64,000 nucleotides of DNA, taken from positions 372,001 to 436,000 of the forward strand of contig NZ_JAUOTN010000004.1 in the NCBI RefSeq assembly GCF_030546575.1. Direction: 5' to 3'. Of this stretch, positions 18,201 through 27,182 are shown piece by piece; positions within the stretch are counted from its first letter, which is position 1, and the number at the start of each line of letters is the position of its first letter. The notes under the pieces are model-generated. The model was not told the DNA's origin. It searched no databases and saw nothing but the letters and a program-made list of their open reading frames with translations. The DNA is from Pontibacter coccineus. Lineage in GTDB: Bacteria > Bacteroidota > Bacteroidia > Cytophagales > Hymenobacteraceae. The position numbers were made by a program, and so were the translations under genes.

Positions 18201-21200
18201 ACGGAAGTGGTGTAGCAGGCACGGTTGTAAGAATTATAGGTAGCAACTTCACTAGTGTTACGAAAGTTACGTTCTTGGGGACAACAGCAACAGGTGACGA
18301 TACAGATGCTACACCATTCACCATCAATGCTGAAGGAACAGTGATTACGACTACGGTTCCTTACGCTGCCATTACTGGCAAAATCCAGGTGATAGCTCCA
18401 GCCGGAAATGGTATCAGCCCAGAGGACTTCATTGTGCCTATACCTGTTATCACGGCAGTATCGCGCAACTCAAGTTATGCTAATGAACTCGTGACTATTA
18501 CCGGTAACTACTTCACCAACATGACGAGGCTAACATTCAATGGTATGCCTGCTGATATCACAGGAGTAACCATAGAAGTAAATGAAAATGGCGTAGAGTC
18601 AGTAACGGTTAAAGCACCGTTTGATGCTGGCACTGGTCTTATTGCCTTGACCACCCCTGCTGGTGTGAGCAATAGTTCAGCAGGCTATACCGTGATTGAG
18701 CCGGTTATCAGCGCTATTTCAGTTAACCAAGGTTACGCAGAGAAGACAACTGTAACTATTACAGGTGCCGACTTCATGACGTACTTCAACGGAACTAAAG
18801 TGTTAAGTGACGGTACGCCAATAGTTCGCTTCAATGGTACACTGGCAACAATTGTGGGAACACCTACAGATGAAAGTATTACAGTTGAAGTACCGGTAGG
18901 CGCAACTTCTGGTTCAATAAGCGTACAATCTTTGAGCGGTATCGGTTATAGCGAAACCTTTAACATCCTATTTCCAAGCATTACAGCTTACACGATCAAC
19001 CCAGCTTATGCAGGTCAGACAATTACGATTACTGGTGATAACTTCATTGATATTGAAGAGTTAACCTTTAAGGGTGTAGTTGTTCCGATTGTTTCAAAAG
19101 TTGAACGTGAAACAGGTGGAACGATCACATTTGTAGCACCATACATTGAAGACCCAGGCAATACTGGTACAGGATCTTTAATTGTAAAAACCAAAACCGG
19201 AAGCAGCAAAGAGGCAAGCAACTTCACGGTGATTAAGCCGAGCATTACGTCTATCACACCAATCAGGGTTTACGCAGGTATAGGTGCTCAAGTAACTATC
19301 GCAGGCGCCAACTTCATGGGATACTATGACACAAATGAAGGAGCTGTTAGGCAGGCAGTGCCAACAGTACGTTTCAATGGAAGTACGATAGATGCTACTG
19401 TAGCAGACGGTGCCACAGAATCACAACTTGTAGTAGCAGTGCCGCAAGATGCAACTACTGGCGCGGTGACTATTCGTAGCGGTAGTGGTGTTAGAACGGA
19501 AAGCACAGTAGAAATTATCGGTGCACCAAGATTTAGAGCTACTAGTACCTTTGTTGCTAACTCAGGGACAGCAGGTACTCCTGTTTTCACTTCTTTTGTT
19601 ATTCATGGTGCAAACTTCGATCAGGCTAGCAAAGTTGAGTTCCTGGGGACTGCTGCAAGTGGTGATGAAGTGGTAATGACAACTGGATTCACGGTGAATG
19701 CTACAGGAACGCAAATTTCACTTTCTGTTCCGGCAGGCGCCGTGGCTGGCCCTATAGCGGTTACGACACCTTACAACAACGGTGGGCTAAACGCTGAAGG
19801 CACTACTGTGAAAAGCACAAGCAACTTCAGGGTAGTAAATGCACCGACCATTACGAGCATTGCCACTACTGCTGGTGCCGTTAGCACAACAATTCGAATC
19901 AATGGTACGAACCTGTGGGATGTCATGTCAATTCGTAATGGCAAAGCCAAAGTGTTCTTCAAGACTCATAACCCAACTTACGCGATCCCGAATGCAGAGG
20001 AGGAAAAACAAGAGATAGAAGTTACAGTAGGCAATTACGACAACGTATGGGGAACATGGCTGGAAGTGACAGTACCTGCAAAAGCAATCTCTGGCGCTAT
20101 TCGAGTAGAGAACATCGCAGGCAGTGTAATGTCGGCAGAGACATTTGATGTAACGACGCCAATGATTGTTAGATTTGAGAAAGAAAATAACAGCGTTATT
20201 GAAGCGGACAATGCAGCTCGTCTACTCGAAACAGTGTATGTAAAAGGCTACAAACTGACGGGGGTTGGAACTATCAAAATAGGCGGAACTTCAGTAAGAA
20301 ACTTCTACGAAGAAGATGAATACTCTCTGGAGATGATTGTGCCAAGAGGTGCTACTACTGACGAAGTAACCATTACTTCTACCGGTGGCACAGAGACAAG
20401 CAGTACGGACCTGTTTATCAATCAGCCAGTTATCAACTTTGTTCGAAACAGCCAGAGTATAACTGGAATGAAGTTTTCGACAGAACCGGGTAAAGAAGTA
20501 ATGCAATCATATACGTTGAGTGCCTCAAGCCTTGCATATGGGGAGCAAATACTCAGTGTGGCACTCACTGATGGTACAATGCCTTACACAGTATTGCTGG
20601 AAGGCGTAGAAACCGATTACAAGAAAGGGTTTGATCTAACAGTTGATGAAAACGGAAATGTAACTGAACAAGTGGTAACAGTAAAATTCGCTCCGATAGA
20701 AAGTGGATCTTACAATACTACTTTAAATCACAGAACAAATCTGTATCCGACCACTAGGCTACTGCAACTGAATGGTGATGCGATCATCCCACTCCCAGTA
20801 GAGCTCATCGCCTTCAACGCTAGAAAAGAAGGCAATGGTGTTCAACTGACATGGGCAACGGCTTCTGAACTGGACAACGACTACTTCGAGGTGCAGATGA
20901 CGGAAGACCTGAAAGGTGAATTTAAGGCGGTAGGCAAAGTGAAGAGCAGAGTGAATACGACTTCGCTTCGTCAGGACTACCAGTTCAACCACAAAGGCAA
21001 CTTCAACGGCACGCGTTACTACAGACTGAAGCAGGTGGACCTCGATGGTACAACTGATTACAGCAAAGTGGTAGCCGTATCGTCTACCGGAGTAAACCTG
21101 GCAGTTGGTCCAAGAGTGTATCCTAACCCAATCAACGCTGACTCTAAGTTGGTATATAATGCCGACAGAGCAGGTAAGTTGAATGTGCGTATCGTGAACA

Positions 21201-21355
21201 TGAATGGCTCAGCCGTACAGAACTTAAGCTACGACATCGAAGAAGGTGAGAACACCATCCTTCTGAACCTGAACAACAACCTGCCAAAAGGAATTTACAT
21301 CCTGATGACAGAGTTTAATGGTAAGACAGAGCAGGTGAAGCTGATGAAACAGTAG
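15230..21355 (+). CDS. Giant IPT/TIG-repeat surface protein with T9SS sorting domain
   Basis: A 2041-residue exported protein. Signal peptide at residues 1-32 (LGLVSAGMAQA). From about residue 182 to 1700 I count about 17 tandem IPT/TIG immunoglobulin-like domains, each opening with a P-x-I-x-x-(F/I)-x-P-x-x-G-x-x-G-like phrase, a V-T-I-x-G-x-x-F phrase and a V-x-F-x-G turn, and ending near V-P-x-G-A-x-T-G. Next comes a different Ig-like segment (about 1705-1845), the VELIAFNARK...YYRLKQVDLDG module (about 1854-1960) and a type A T9SS sorting domain (VYPNPINAD at about 1962 to KLMKQ). It is probably a filamentous cell-surface adhesin or carbohydrate-binding stalk; no enzymatic domain is visible. 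The long repeat reads open from end to end with no frameshift. Confidence 0.9.
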   Translation: MAQLYNPPLGRLLRTLLLQCVIMLGLVSAGMAQAPTTNTTVTYGGPWFGSTQGGNVTSNRLVTDGDDLAPSTTGGSAQLRYTDSYVNVKLQDAGSTGQTGYKVSYTLKATTTRSSYNAKVRVSYLLYDGESEVNVSGELVTVTTTANRNSLYLPNNVTNVKFQLEEVSNAYVFLDAITVSQEPEIAGFTPSQGLPKEIVTVTGKHLDEATQVYFGNVVATPIDKADEMLTVAVPYGVKTDKITVVNPYGFAIGENEFVVPAPVFNATTAFSPSEAAPGQTITVYGQNFTGVNQVLFNGVAAVPTTIKYEAETEDSEITVTIPLGATSGPLTVSSPAGSTVSTSTFTVLGPQILVQEDEPNAGFEFYPATGSAGDEVTIYGKYFLAVTEVQFNGVKATNFSVVNDSTIKVTVPLGAGTGVIKVLAPAGEDESSVAFDVPAPKFADYDAESSKFQFSPNTAGPGMQIKLFGTNMSSVTTVLFAGNNGAGVEAAIAQPTRDDELTVTVPDGAETGTIRIFASGAGKEDESEQVFNFVPTPVITAVTTTTGGSVYGIVPAEGTTDTVKISGENFLTAEQVVFGSTTIGLYDAETRPNGFQINEAGTEIIFPLVTGMATGSITVKTKGGEAAWEGPLEVIYQPSVISISPTKGPLGRAITITGQYLKYVSEVTFLGSTEGAGQTVTLETPNAKDNELVVTVPAGTTTGVLRLTNPAGTTTTTQQYEVVLIPVITAFNPVEGVVGDEVTIEGYNFTGTTSVKFGALEATSFEVASDELMTAVVPDGAQTSLIEITNGVGPGTSEAEFKIIQKPTITTVSPLRGIAGEIVKITGTNFYGNLLVTFLGSEEENDETTVTVASANVNEAYTQLTVAVPVGTVTGKLMVTNAAGDSEHSTDIYEIITKPEIVSFNPTEGKVGDIVTITGWLLDQVTTVEFNGTSTTPITEGRTNRSFTVAVPMDATTGPLALLVDGTEMFNTEEDIFTVIPAPIITSVEKDGSGVAGTVVRIIGSNFTSVTKVTFLGTTATGDDTDATPFTINAEGTVITTTVPYAAITGKIQVIAPAGNGISPEDFIVPIPVITAVSRNSSYANELVTITGNYFTNMTRLTFNGMPADITGVTIEVNENGVESVTVKAPFDAGTGLIALTTPAGVSNSSAGYTVIEPVISAISVNQGYAEKTTVTITGADFMTYFNGTKVLSDGTPIVRFNGTLATIVGTPTDESITVEVPVGATSGSISVQSLSGIGYSETFNILFPSITAYTINPAYAGQTITITGDNFIDIEELTFKGVVVPIVSKVERETGGTITFVAPYIEDPGNTGTGSLIVKTKTGSSKEASNFTVIKPSITSITPIRVYAGIGAQVTIAGANFMGYYDTNEGAVRQAVPTVRFNGSTIDATVADGATESQLVVAVPQDATTGAVTIRSGSGVRTESTVEIIGAPRFRATSTFVANSGTAGTPVFTSFVIHGANFDQASKVEFLGTAASGDEVVMTTGFTVNATGTQISLSVPAGAVAGPIAVTTPYNNGGLNAEGTTVKSTSNFRVVNAPTITSIATTAGAVSTTIRINGTNLWDVMSIRNGKAKVFFKTHNPTYAIPNAEEEKQEIEVTVGNYDNVWGTWLEVTVPAKAISGAIRVENIAGSVMSAETFDVTTPMIVRFEKENNSVIEADNAARLLETVYVKGYKLTGVGTIKIGGTSVRNFYEEDEYSLEMIVPRGATTDEVTITSTGGTETSSTDLFINQPVINFVRNSQSITGMKFSTEPGKEVMQSYTLSASSLAYGEQILSVALTDGTMPYTVLLEGVETDYKKGFDLTVDENGNVTEQVVTVKFAPIESGSYNTTLNHRTNLYPTTRLLQLNGDAIIPLPVELIAFNARKEGNGVQLTWATASELDNDYFEVQMTEDLKGEFKAVGKVKSRVNTTSLRQDYQFNHKGNFNGTRYYRLKQVDLDGTTDYSKVVAVSSTGVNLAVGPRVYPNPINADSKLVYNADRAGKLNVRIVNMNGSAVQNLSYDIEEGENTILLNLNNNLPKGIYILMTEFNGKTEQVKLMKQ

Positions 21356-21377
21356 ACCTAAAGCTTACTTGTTATAA

Positions 21378-21413
21378 AAGAAGGCCCGCCAACAATGGCG
21401 GGCCTTCTTGTTT
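21378..21413 (+). terminator. Terminator of the IPT/TIG gene
   Basis: AAGAAGGCCCGCC (21378-21390) pairs perfectly with GGCGGGCCTTCTT (21397-21409), followed by GTTTA. Confidence 0.85.
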
Positions 21414-21572
21414 ATAGAGAATTTTTCAATAGCGGGTTACTCTCTTTATTGCCAAAATAAATTATGGACTAACAAATCCAGCAACTTAGGTGCCATCGTA
21501 GATAAACATTTGAAACATTGGTTTATTCAGGCACAAGCTTTAATTTTGAAGGAATATAAAACCAAAGAAGCC

Positions 21573-22847
21573 ATGCAGAAAGACACAGCCATATTTGACC
21601 TGATTGCAAAAGAAAAAGCACGCCAGACCCACGGCATCGAACTGATCGCGTCCGAGAACTTTGTTTCGGAGCAGGTGATGGAGGCGATGGGCAGCGTGAT
21701 GACCAACAAGTACGCCGAAGGCCTGCCGGGCAAGCGCTACTATGGCGGTTGCGAAATTGTGGATCAGTCAGAGCAGTTGGCGATCGATCGTGCAAAGGAG
21801 CTTTTTGGGGCAAGCTGGGCCAACGTACAGCCACACTCCGGTGCGCAGGCTAACGCTGCTGTGATGCTCGCCGTGTTGCAGCCGGGCGACAAGATCCTGG
21901 GTTTTGACCTGTCGCATGGCGGTCACCTGACGCACGGTTCCCCGGTTAACTTCTCGGGCAAACTGTACCAGCCTAGCTTCTATGGCGTGGAGCAGGAAAC
22001 AGGACTGATCGATTTTGACAAAGTAGTGGAAACAGCGCGTCGCGAGCAGCCGAAGCTGATCATCTGTGGTGCTTCTGCCTACAGCCGCGACTGGGATTAT
22101 AAAAAACTGCGTGCCGCTGCCGATGAGGTAGGCGCATTGCTGATGGCGGATATCTCCCACCCTTCCGGCCTGATTGCCAAAGGTCTTTTGAACAACCCAT
22201 TTGAGCATTGCCACATCATTACCACCACCACGCACAAAACACTGCGCGGACCAAGAGGCGGCATGATCATGATGGGCAAAGACTTTGAGAACCCATTTGG
22301 CATCAAGACTCCGAAAGGCGAAATCCGCATGATGTCTTCGTTGCTGGACGGCGCCGTGTTCCCGGGCACACAGGGCGGACCGCTGGAGCACGTGATCGCG
22401 GCCAAGGCAGTGGCATACTACGAGGCTTTGTCCAATGACTACATGGGCTATATCAAGCAGGTGCAGCAGAATGCGCAGGCTATGGCAACCGCTTTTGTGG
22501 AGCGCGGCTACAACATCATATCAGGGGGTACAGACAACCACATGATGCTGATCGACCTGCGCACGAAAGGTATAACAGGCAAGCTGGCCGAAAATACACT
22601 GGTTAAGGCAGACATCACCATCAACAAGAACATGGTGCCTTTTGATGACAAGTCGCCGTTCGTGACTTCAGGTATGCGAATAGGAACAGCTGCTATCACA
22701 ACGCGTGGTCTTAAGGAGGCGGATATGGCCCGCATCGTGGAGCTGATCGATGATGTGCTGACCCACAATGAGAACGAAAGCAAAATAGAAGCTGTGCGCA
22801 AAGAAGTAAACAGCTGGATGAAAGACTACCCACTTTTTGCTTATTAA
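21573..22847 (+). CDS. glyA: Serine hydroxymethyltransferase
   Basis: A 424-residue PLP enzyme that interconverts serine and glycine while charging tetrahydrofolate with a one-carbon unit. Family landmarks are [47 protein letters not shown], and the PLP lysine K222 in [14 protein letters not shown]. Length matches the family. ATG 21573 ([15 protein letters not shown]) is chosen; the same frame is open upstream to the preceding terminator, but that extension is unlike any GlyA. The enzyme is cytosolic and would support purine, thymidylate and methionine synthesis. Confidence 0.97.
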   Translation: MQKDTAIFDLIAKEKARQTHGIELIASENFVSEQVMEAMGSVMTNKYAEGLPGKRYYGGCEIVDQSEQLAIDRAKELFGASWANVQPHSGAQANAAVMLAVLQPGDKILGFDLSHGGHLTHGSPVNFSGKLYQPSFYGVEQETGLIDFDKVVETARREQPKLIICGASAYSRDWDYKKLRAAADEVGALLMADISHPSGLIAKGLLNNPFEHCHIITTTTHKTLRGPRGGMIMMGKDFENPFGIKTPKGEIRMMSSLLDGAVFPGTQGGPLEHVIAAKAVAYYEALSNDYMGYIKQVQQNAQAMATAFVERGYNIISGGTDNHMMLIDLRTKGITGKLAENTLVKADITINKNMVPFDDKSPFVTSGMRIGTAAITTRGLKEADMARIVELIDDVLTHNENESKIEAVRKEVNSWMKDYPLFAY

Positions 22848-22880
22848 TCACACAATAAGAGTACCTAAGAGCGACGATTG

Positions 22881-23729
22881 ATGGACCAACCGTACCTGGA
22901 AGAAGGAGTAGGAGAGCCGCAGCAGGAAATGTCCTTTGTGGATCATCTGGAAGAGTTAAGGTGGCACATCATCCGCTCACTCGCCTCTATTCTGATCTTT
23001 GCCGTTGCCGCCTTTTTGGCAAAAGGCTTCGTTTTTCATGATATTATCCTGGCCCCCTCCCGCCCGGACTTCCTGAGCTATCGGTTTATGTGCGATGTAG
23101 GTCAGTGGATAGGCTCCGATGTGCTGTGTATAGAAGACTTGGGTTTTACCATCCAAAGCCGTCAGATGAGCGGGCAGTTCTCCATGCACATCATGGTGTC
23201 GTTAGTGCTGGGCCTGGCCCTTGCCTTCCCCTATGCCTTCTGGGAGATCTGGCGATTTGTGAAGCCCGGCTTGTACCCTCAGGAGCAGCAGAGCTCACGT
23301 GGGGCTGTGTTTTGGGTGTCGATCCTGTTTGCACTAGGGCTGCTGTTCGGCTACTATGTGGTATCCCCTATCTCGATCAACTTTCTGGCAGGGTACCAGG
23401 TAGACCCCTCTATTTTAAATGAGTTTGACCTTACCTCCTACATCTCAACGCTCACGACCCTTTGCCTGGCTTGTGCCCTTATGTTTGAGCTGCCTGTAAT
23501 CGTGTACTTCTTTACCAAAGCAGGCCTGCTCTCACCGGAAGTGATGAAGCTATACCGGAGACATGCCGTTGTCGTTATTTTGATTGTGGCAGCGGTCATC
23601 ACTCCTCCGGATGTGATCAGTCAGCTCATCATATCCATTCCGCTGATCATCCTATACGAAGTAAGTATCAGTGTGTCGAGAAGGATCATCAAACGTGATT
23701 TGAAAAAATTGAACGAAAGTAACGCTTAA
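22881..23729 (+). CDS. tatC: Sec-independent protein translocase subunit TatC
   Basis: A 282-residue inner-membrane protein with the TatC signature near the N-terminus, SFVDHLEELRWHIIRSL, and six hydrophobic helices (about 32-52, 105-128, 142-165, 185-210, 222-240 and 245-265). TatC recognises twin-arginine signal peptides and forms the translocon with TatA-type subunits, which are not encoded here. ATG 22881 directly follows TTG 22878. It precedes rpiB by 4 nt, suggesting cotranscription. Confidence 0.95.
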   Translation: MDQPYLEEGVGEPQQEMSFVDHLEELRWHIIRSLASILIFAVAAFLAKGFVFHDIILAPSRPDFLSYRFMCDVGQWIGSDVLCIEDLGFTIQSRQMSGQFSMHIMVSLVLGLALAFPYAFWEIWRFVKPGLYPQEQQSSRGAVFWVSILFALGLLFGYYVVSPISINFLAGYQVDPSILNEFDLTSYISTLTTLCLACALMFELPVIVYFFTKAGLLSPEVMKLYRRHAVVVILIVAAVITPPDVISQLIISIPLIILYEVSISVSRRIIKRDLKKLNESNA

Positions 23730-23733
23730 AACT

Positions 23734-24171
23734 ATGGGATATAAAATAGCGATCGGCGGCGACCATGCCGGATTTACTTATAAAAACCTGCTGAAAGAAC
23801 AGTTAACGGCAGCCGGTCACGAAGTAACGGACTTTGGTCCGGGATCAGACGCCTCGGTAGATTATCCGGATCATGTGCACCCGCTTGCGAAGGCTGTGGT
23901 AAGTAAAGAGGCTGATTTTGGTGTCCTGATCTGCGGTAGCGGAAACGGGGTGGCCATGACAGCCAATAAGTACCAGGAGATACGGGCGGCCCTCTGCTGG
24001 CAGACAGAGCTGGCTAAGCTATCCCGGGAGCACAACAACGCCAACGTCCTCTGCATACCTGCCCGCTTCGTATCGCAGGAGGTAGCGGCTGACATGACAC
24101 ACGTGTTTCTGGAGACAGCGTTTGAGGGTGGGCGCCACCAGAATAGAGTAGATAAAATTCCGGTTTGCTAA
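23734..24171 (+). CDS. rpiB: Ribose-5-phosphate isomerase B
   Basis: A 145-residue sugar-phosphate isomerase of the RpiB/LacAB family. It has the N-terminal IGGDHAGF with D10 and H11, the catalytic cysteine C67 in ICGSGNGVAMTANK, and REHNNANVL with H100. It interconverts ribose-5-phosphate and ribulose-5-phosphate in the pentose phosphate pathway. Full length for the family. Only 4 nt separate it from tatC. Confidence 0.95.
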   Translation: MGYKIAIGGDHAGFTYKNLLKEQLTAAGHEVTDFGPGSDASVDYPDHVHPLAKAVVSKEADFGVLICGSGNGVAMTANKYQEIRAALCWQTELAKLSREHNNANVLCIPARFVSQEVAADMTHVFLETAFEGGRHQNRVDKIPVC

Positions 24172-24186
24172 GTCAGGTATAGCCTG

Positions 24187-25593
24187 TTAACGGACTCTCT
24201 TATAAACTGCCGCTGTTTGCGTAGGCGTATAGCCATCGAAAACGGACGGCAGTTTGTGTTTTAGCTGCGGCATAAGCCCCACCTGGTCTACAATGTATTC
24301 GGGTGCTGCCTGGCGGAAATTCTGGTAGAGATCATACACGGCCTGGTACTCATCGAGGCGGCCGAAGTGACGCTGCGACAGCTGCCAGTTAAGGTATGGC
24401 GTCGCCAGCTTATTATGCTCGTAGTAACTCAGGTCTTCACCCAGCACCAAAACAGAGCTACCCTTAACCGCTCCGCTCGCACCGCCCTTCGGAAGCAACA
24501 ACTGCGAGTCATCAATTTTCATAAAGGATGCGATGCCCAGGGGCTGTCGGTAGCGGATTAGCAGTACCCCACCCAGCAGGATAAAAAACATCAGGTTCAA
24601 TATCCACTTCTTGATGCGGCTTGTAAACAGAAATTCGCCAAAATAGGCAATGGGCGGCAGTATGACCACAAAGGATCCAACAGACAACTCATGGCGGGTT
24701 ACTAATACCATAATGCTTACCACGAGCCACACCGTCATGAGTTGCTGAAACTTGCCTTGGAAAACGAGGCGCTGCGGCAGCGAAGTAGTACTGATGAGTG
24801 AGAGGAGTAAAATGGCCGCCGGAAGTGCTAGTGCAAGTGCCAGGTGTGCCGGCGGCACCAGAGGGTTGAAACCAAACTGCCAGGGCTGCAGCAGGTGCAT
24901 CTCCACAAACTGGGAGGCTGTATTGGTGTACAGGTAATAGGTAAACAGCACGGCATACGGGAAAGCAAAGCCGCATAGCATTAACAGGAAGCTTCTGAAT
25001 GTATTGGAAGCGAAGAGCACGACACCAAAAGCCGCCACCAGCAGAAACTGGGCCAGAGGCAGATAGCTAAGAGCCGCAAGCCCCACCATAAACCCCCCGA
25101 CAAACAGGCGGTTGTTTTCAAAACCCTCCCGCGAGATGGTAATAATATAAGGGAGCGACAGAATAAGGAAGGTGTTGCCGATCAGCAGCGGGGTCAGCAT
25201 GTCAAACTCAAAGGTAAGGCTGCCCATGAGCAGGTATAACAAAGCAGGAATGTAGCCTTTGCCGGCGTATACCTGGTGCCGGTTGAGCGTCACGTTAAAC
25301 ATGATCGCCTGAAAGAGCAGCAGCAGAGTAGCCACGATCCGGTAACTCAGGTATGAGCGCCCCGCTATCACATCGATGGTCCAGTACACGAATGCCGAAA
25401 GGGGTGCCGTGGTGTCGTAAATATCGCGGTACATGGCGAAACCACCCGCCATCCGCTCCCCTACCAGCATATGCAGCAGCTCGGATGAGGTAGCAGGTAT
25501 ACCCAAAAAGAGAAGAGGCAACCGGATAGCCAGGAACAGTAATACCAGCAAAAATAAGCGGGAAGGCAGTATGCTTCGGAAGTAACTAATCAA
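24187..25593 (-). CDS. Polytopic membrane protein, GT-C glycosyltransferase-like
   Basis: A 468-residue protein with roughly ten or eleven hydrophobic helices and a soluble C-terminal tail of about 110 residues. The first loop reads GERMAGGFAMYRDIYDTTAPLS, which resembles the G-x-x-x-Y-x-D-x-x-D-x-x-P-P/A-L segment of GT-C (family 39-like) enzymes that use polyprenyl-linked sugars. The usual acidic catalytic pair in that loop is not clear (E38, E45 and D58 are candidates), so enzymatic activity is uncertain. The tail holds a SVLVLGEDLSYYEHNKLATPYLNW stretch suggesting the extracytoplasmic domain of such proteins; only part of it is quoted as a landmark. Convergent with rpiB. Confidence 0.6.
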   Translation of the reverse strand: MISYFRSILPSRLFLLVLLFLAIRLPLLFLGIPATSSELLHMLVGERMAGGFAMYRDIYDTTAPLSAFVYWTIDVIAGRSYLSYRIVATLLLLFQAIMFNVTLNRHQVYAGKGYIPALLYLLMGSLTFEFDMLTPLLIGNTFLILSLPYIITISREGFENNRLFVGGFMVGLAALSYLPLAQFLLVAAFGVVLFASNTFRSFLLMLCGFAFPYAVLFTYYLYTNTASQFVEMHLLQPWQFGFNPLVPPAHLALALALPAAILLLSLISTTSLPQRLVFQGKFQQLMTVWLVVSIMVLVTRHELSVGSFVVILPPIAYFGEFLFTSRIKKWILNLMFFILLGGVLLIRYRQPLGIASFMKIDDSQLLLPKGGASGAVKGSSVLVLGEDLSYYEHNKLATPYLNWQLSQRHFGRLDEYQAVYDLYQNFRQAAPEYIVDQVGLMPQLKHKLPSVFDGYTPTQTAAVYKRVR

Positions 25594-25696
25594 AGGAAGA
25601 CGGAGTTAGAAAGAACTATACACCAGCCTGAGCCGAAATGAGTACGGCACAATTGGGGTAAAAATGCGAAATTAATATGATATTTGCATCTTCAAT

Positions 25697-26092
25697 ATGG
25701 AAAGTAAAAGACAACAAAAATTTTCGCGCCTTATTCAGAAGGAGTTGGCAGAGGTCTTCCAGCGGGAAGTGCCACACTTGTTCGGAGGCGCCTATATATC
25801 GGTAAGCGTAGTGCGTGTGTCGCCCGACCTGGGACTGGCACGTGTATACCTGAGCGTGATGAACGCCAAGGACGGCAACGAGATGCTGCTGCAGGAGCTA
25901 CGGGTCAATACCAAAACGGTCCGCCATCTGCTGGCCCAGCGTATCAAAAGTCAGGTGCGCGTTGTGCCTGAGCTCGTGTTCTTCCTCGACGATACCGCTG
26001 AGTACTCTGCCAAGATCGACAAGCTATTTGCTAACCTCGACATACCCCCTGCTCCCGAGGAAGACGAGGAGGACGACACCTATACCCGCTAA
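25697..26092 (+). CDS. rbfA: 30S ribosome-binding factor A
   Basis: A 131-residue protein with the RbfA KH-like fold: an opening RQQKFSRLIQKELAEVFQRE, the SVVRVSPDLGLARVYLSV core and the RIKSQVRVVPELVFFLDDT segment. RbfA binds the 30S subunit during 16S rRNA maturation and is needed for growth in the cold. The tail is acidic (APEEDEEDD). A GATATTTG element (25679-25686, one mismatch to TAnnTTTG) lies only 10 nt before the ATG, implying a very short leader. A methyltransferase gene follows after 17 nt. Confidence 0.95.
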   Translation: MESKRQQKFSRLIQKELAEVFQREVPHLFGGAYISVSVVRVSPDLGLARVYLSVMNAKDGNEMLLQELRVNTKTVRHLLAQRIKSQVRVVPELVFFLDDTAEYSAKIDKLFANLDIPPAPEEDEEDDTYTR

Positions 26093-26109
26093 GAAGCAGC
26101 AACACCCTT

Positions 26110-26919
26110 ATGCAGTACGACCCGATTAAGCGTGTGCTGGGCGATGTTTTTAACAAGACCCCATTCCTGCGCCGCGTATTTTACAACCTGCTGGACCTGC
26201 TCCTGCTGCGTGCCTGGCACGTGCACAAGGAGTTGCGCGAGTGGGCCGCCAACCGCAAAAACGATGAGCAGCACATACTGGATGCGGGCTCCGGCTTCGG
26301 ACAGTATACCTACTGGCTCTCGAGCCAGAGCAGCAAGTGGAGCATACTGGCCGTCGATGTTAAGGAAGAGCAGATTTCAGACAGCAACCGCTTTTTCAGA
26401 GCCATCGGGCGGCAGAATGTGCTGTTCCGGATTGGCGATCTGGTCAAGTACCGCGAGGAAAACACCTACGACCTGATCCTGTCAGTGGACGTGATGGAGC
26501 ATATTCTGGAAGATGTGGAAGTGTTCCGCAATTTTCAGGCATCATTGGTGCCGGGCGGCATGCTGGTCATCTCCACCCCGTCTGACCAGGGAGGCTCAGA
26601 CGTGCATGGCGACGATGAAACCTCGTTTATAGAGGAGCACGTGCGCGACGGTTATAACATCCGCGAAATTCAGGATAAGCTTTTCTCGGCCGGTTTCAGC
26701 AAAGTGGAGGCACGTTACTCTTACGGCAAACCAGGGCAAATCTCGTGGCGACTATCCATGAAGTATCCGCTCCTGATGCTGAATACATCCAAGGCTTTCT
26801 TCATTCTGCTACCATTCTATTACCTGATCACGTTTCCGATAAGCTTGATATTAAACTGGCTTGATGTAAACGGCAACCATGCTTCGGGCACAGGTCTGAT
26901 CGTGAAAGCCTGGAAATAA
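26110..26919 (+). CDS. Class I SAM-dependent methyltransferase
   Basis: A 269-residue protein with the Rossmann motif I ILDAGSGFGQYTYWL, motif II LAVDVKEEQIS and LILSVDVMEHILEDV (motif IV), then GGMLVISTPSD. A C-terminal hydrophobic helix (about 225-248, FFILLPFYYLITFPISLIL) suggests membrane attachment. The substrate is unknown; the UbiE/lipid-methyltransferase subgroup is a possibility. It follows rbfA by 17 nt. Confidence 0.85.
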   Translation: MQYDPIKRVLGDVFNKTPFLRRVFYNLLDLLLLRAWHVHKELREWAANRKNDEQHILDAGSGFGQYTYWLSSQSSKWSILAVDVKEEQISDSNRFFRAIGRQNVLFRIGDLVKYREENTYDLILSVDVMEHILEDVEVFRNFQASLVPGGMLVISTPSDQGGSDVHGDDETSFIEEHVRDGYNIREIQDKLFSAGFSKVEARYSYGKPGQISWRLSMKYPLLMLNTSKAFFILLPFYYLITFPISLILNWLDVNGNHASGTGLIVKAWK

Positions 26920-26924
26920 ATTTA

Positions 26925-27153
26925 ATTGTTGATGGCTTAATTGCTAAATTGTTGATTCAACACAATGATTAAGTTGATGTGGAAGTTGTCATAAAACCGA
27001 GTTGTTGCCATGCTTTATAAATAGGTATAGCGGGAGGCAGGTGAAAGCCAGGCCAGGTATGCTGAAATACCTGGAGCTGGAAAAATCTTTGTAAGAACAA
27101 TCAACAATCAACAATCAACAATCAACAATCAACAATCAACAATCAACAATCAA
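26925..27153. repeat. AACAATC heptamer array and its complementary tract
   Basis: Eight perfect consecutive AACAATC units run from 27096 to 27151, ending 31 nt before the permease ATG. Right after the preceding methyltransferase stop, 26926-26960 carries degenerate complementary words (AATTGTTGAT, AAATTGTTGATT). The two ends of the spacer are therefore reverse-complementary. Confidence 0.85.
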
Positions 27154-27182
27154 ACTTTAGCCTAAGCACCCATACCTGCTAA

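Noticed and set aside
21408..21572. N-terminal extension of GlyA
   Set aside because: The extension overlaps the upstream terminator and is unlike any GlyA; the family start is at 21573.
27096..27151. AACAATC array as a CRISPR
   Set aside because: The units are contiguous 7-mers with no spacers and no cas genes nearby.
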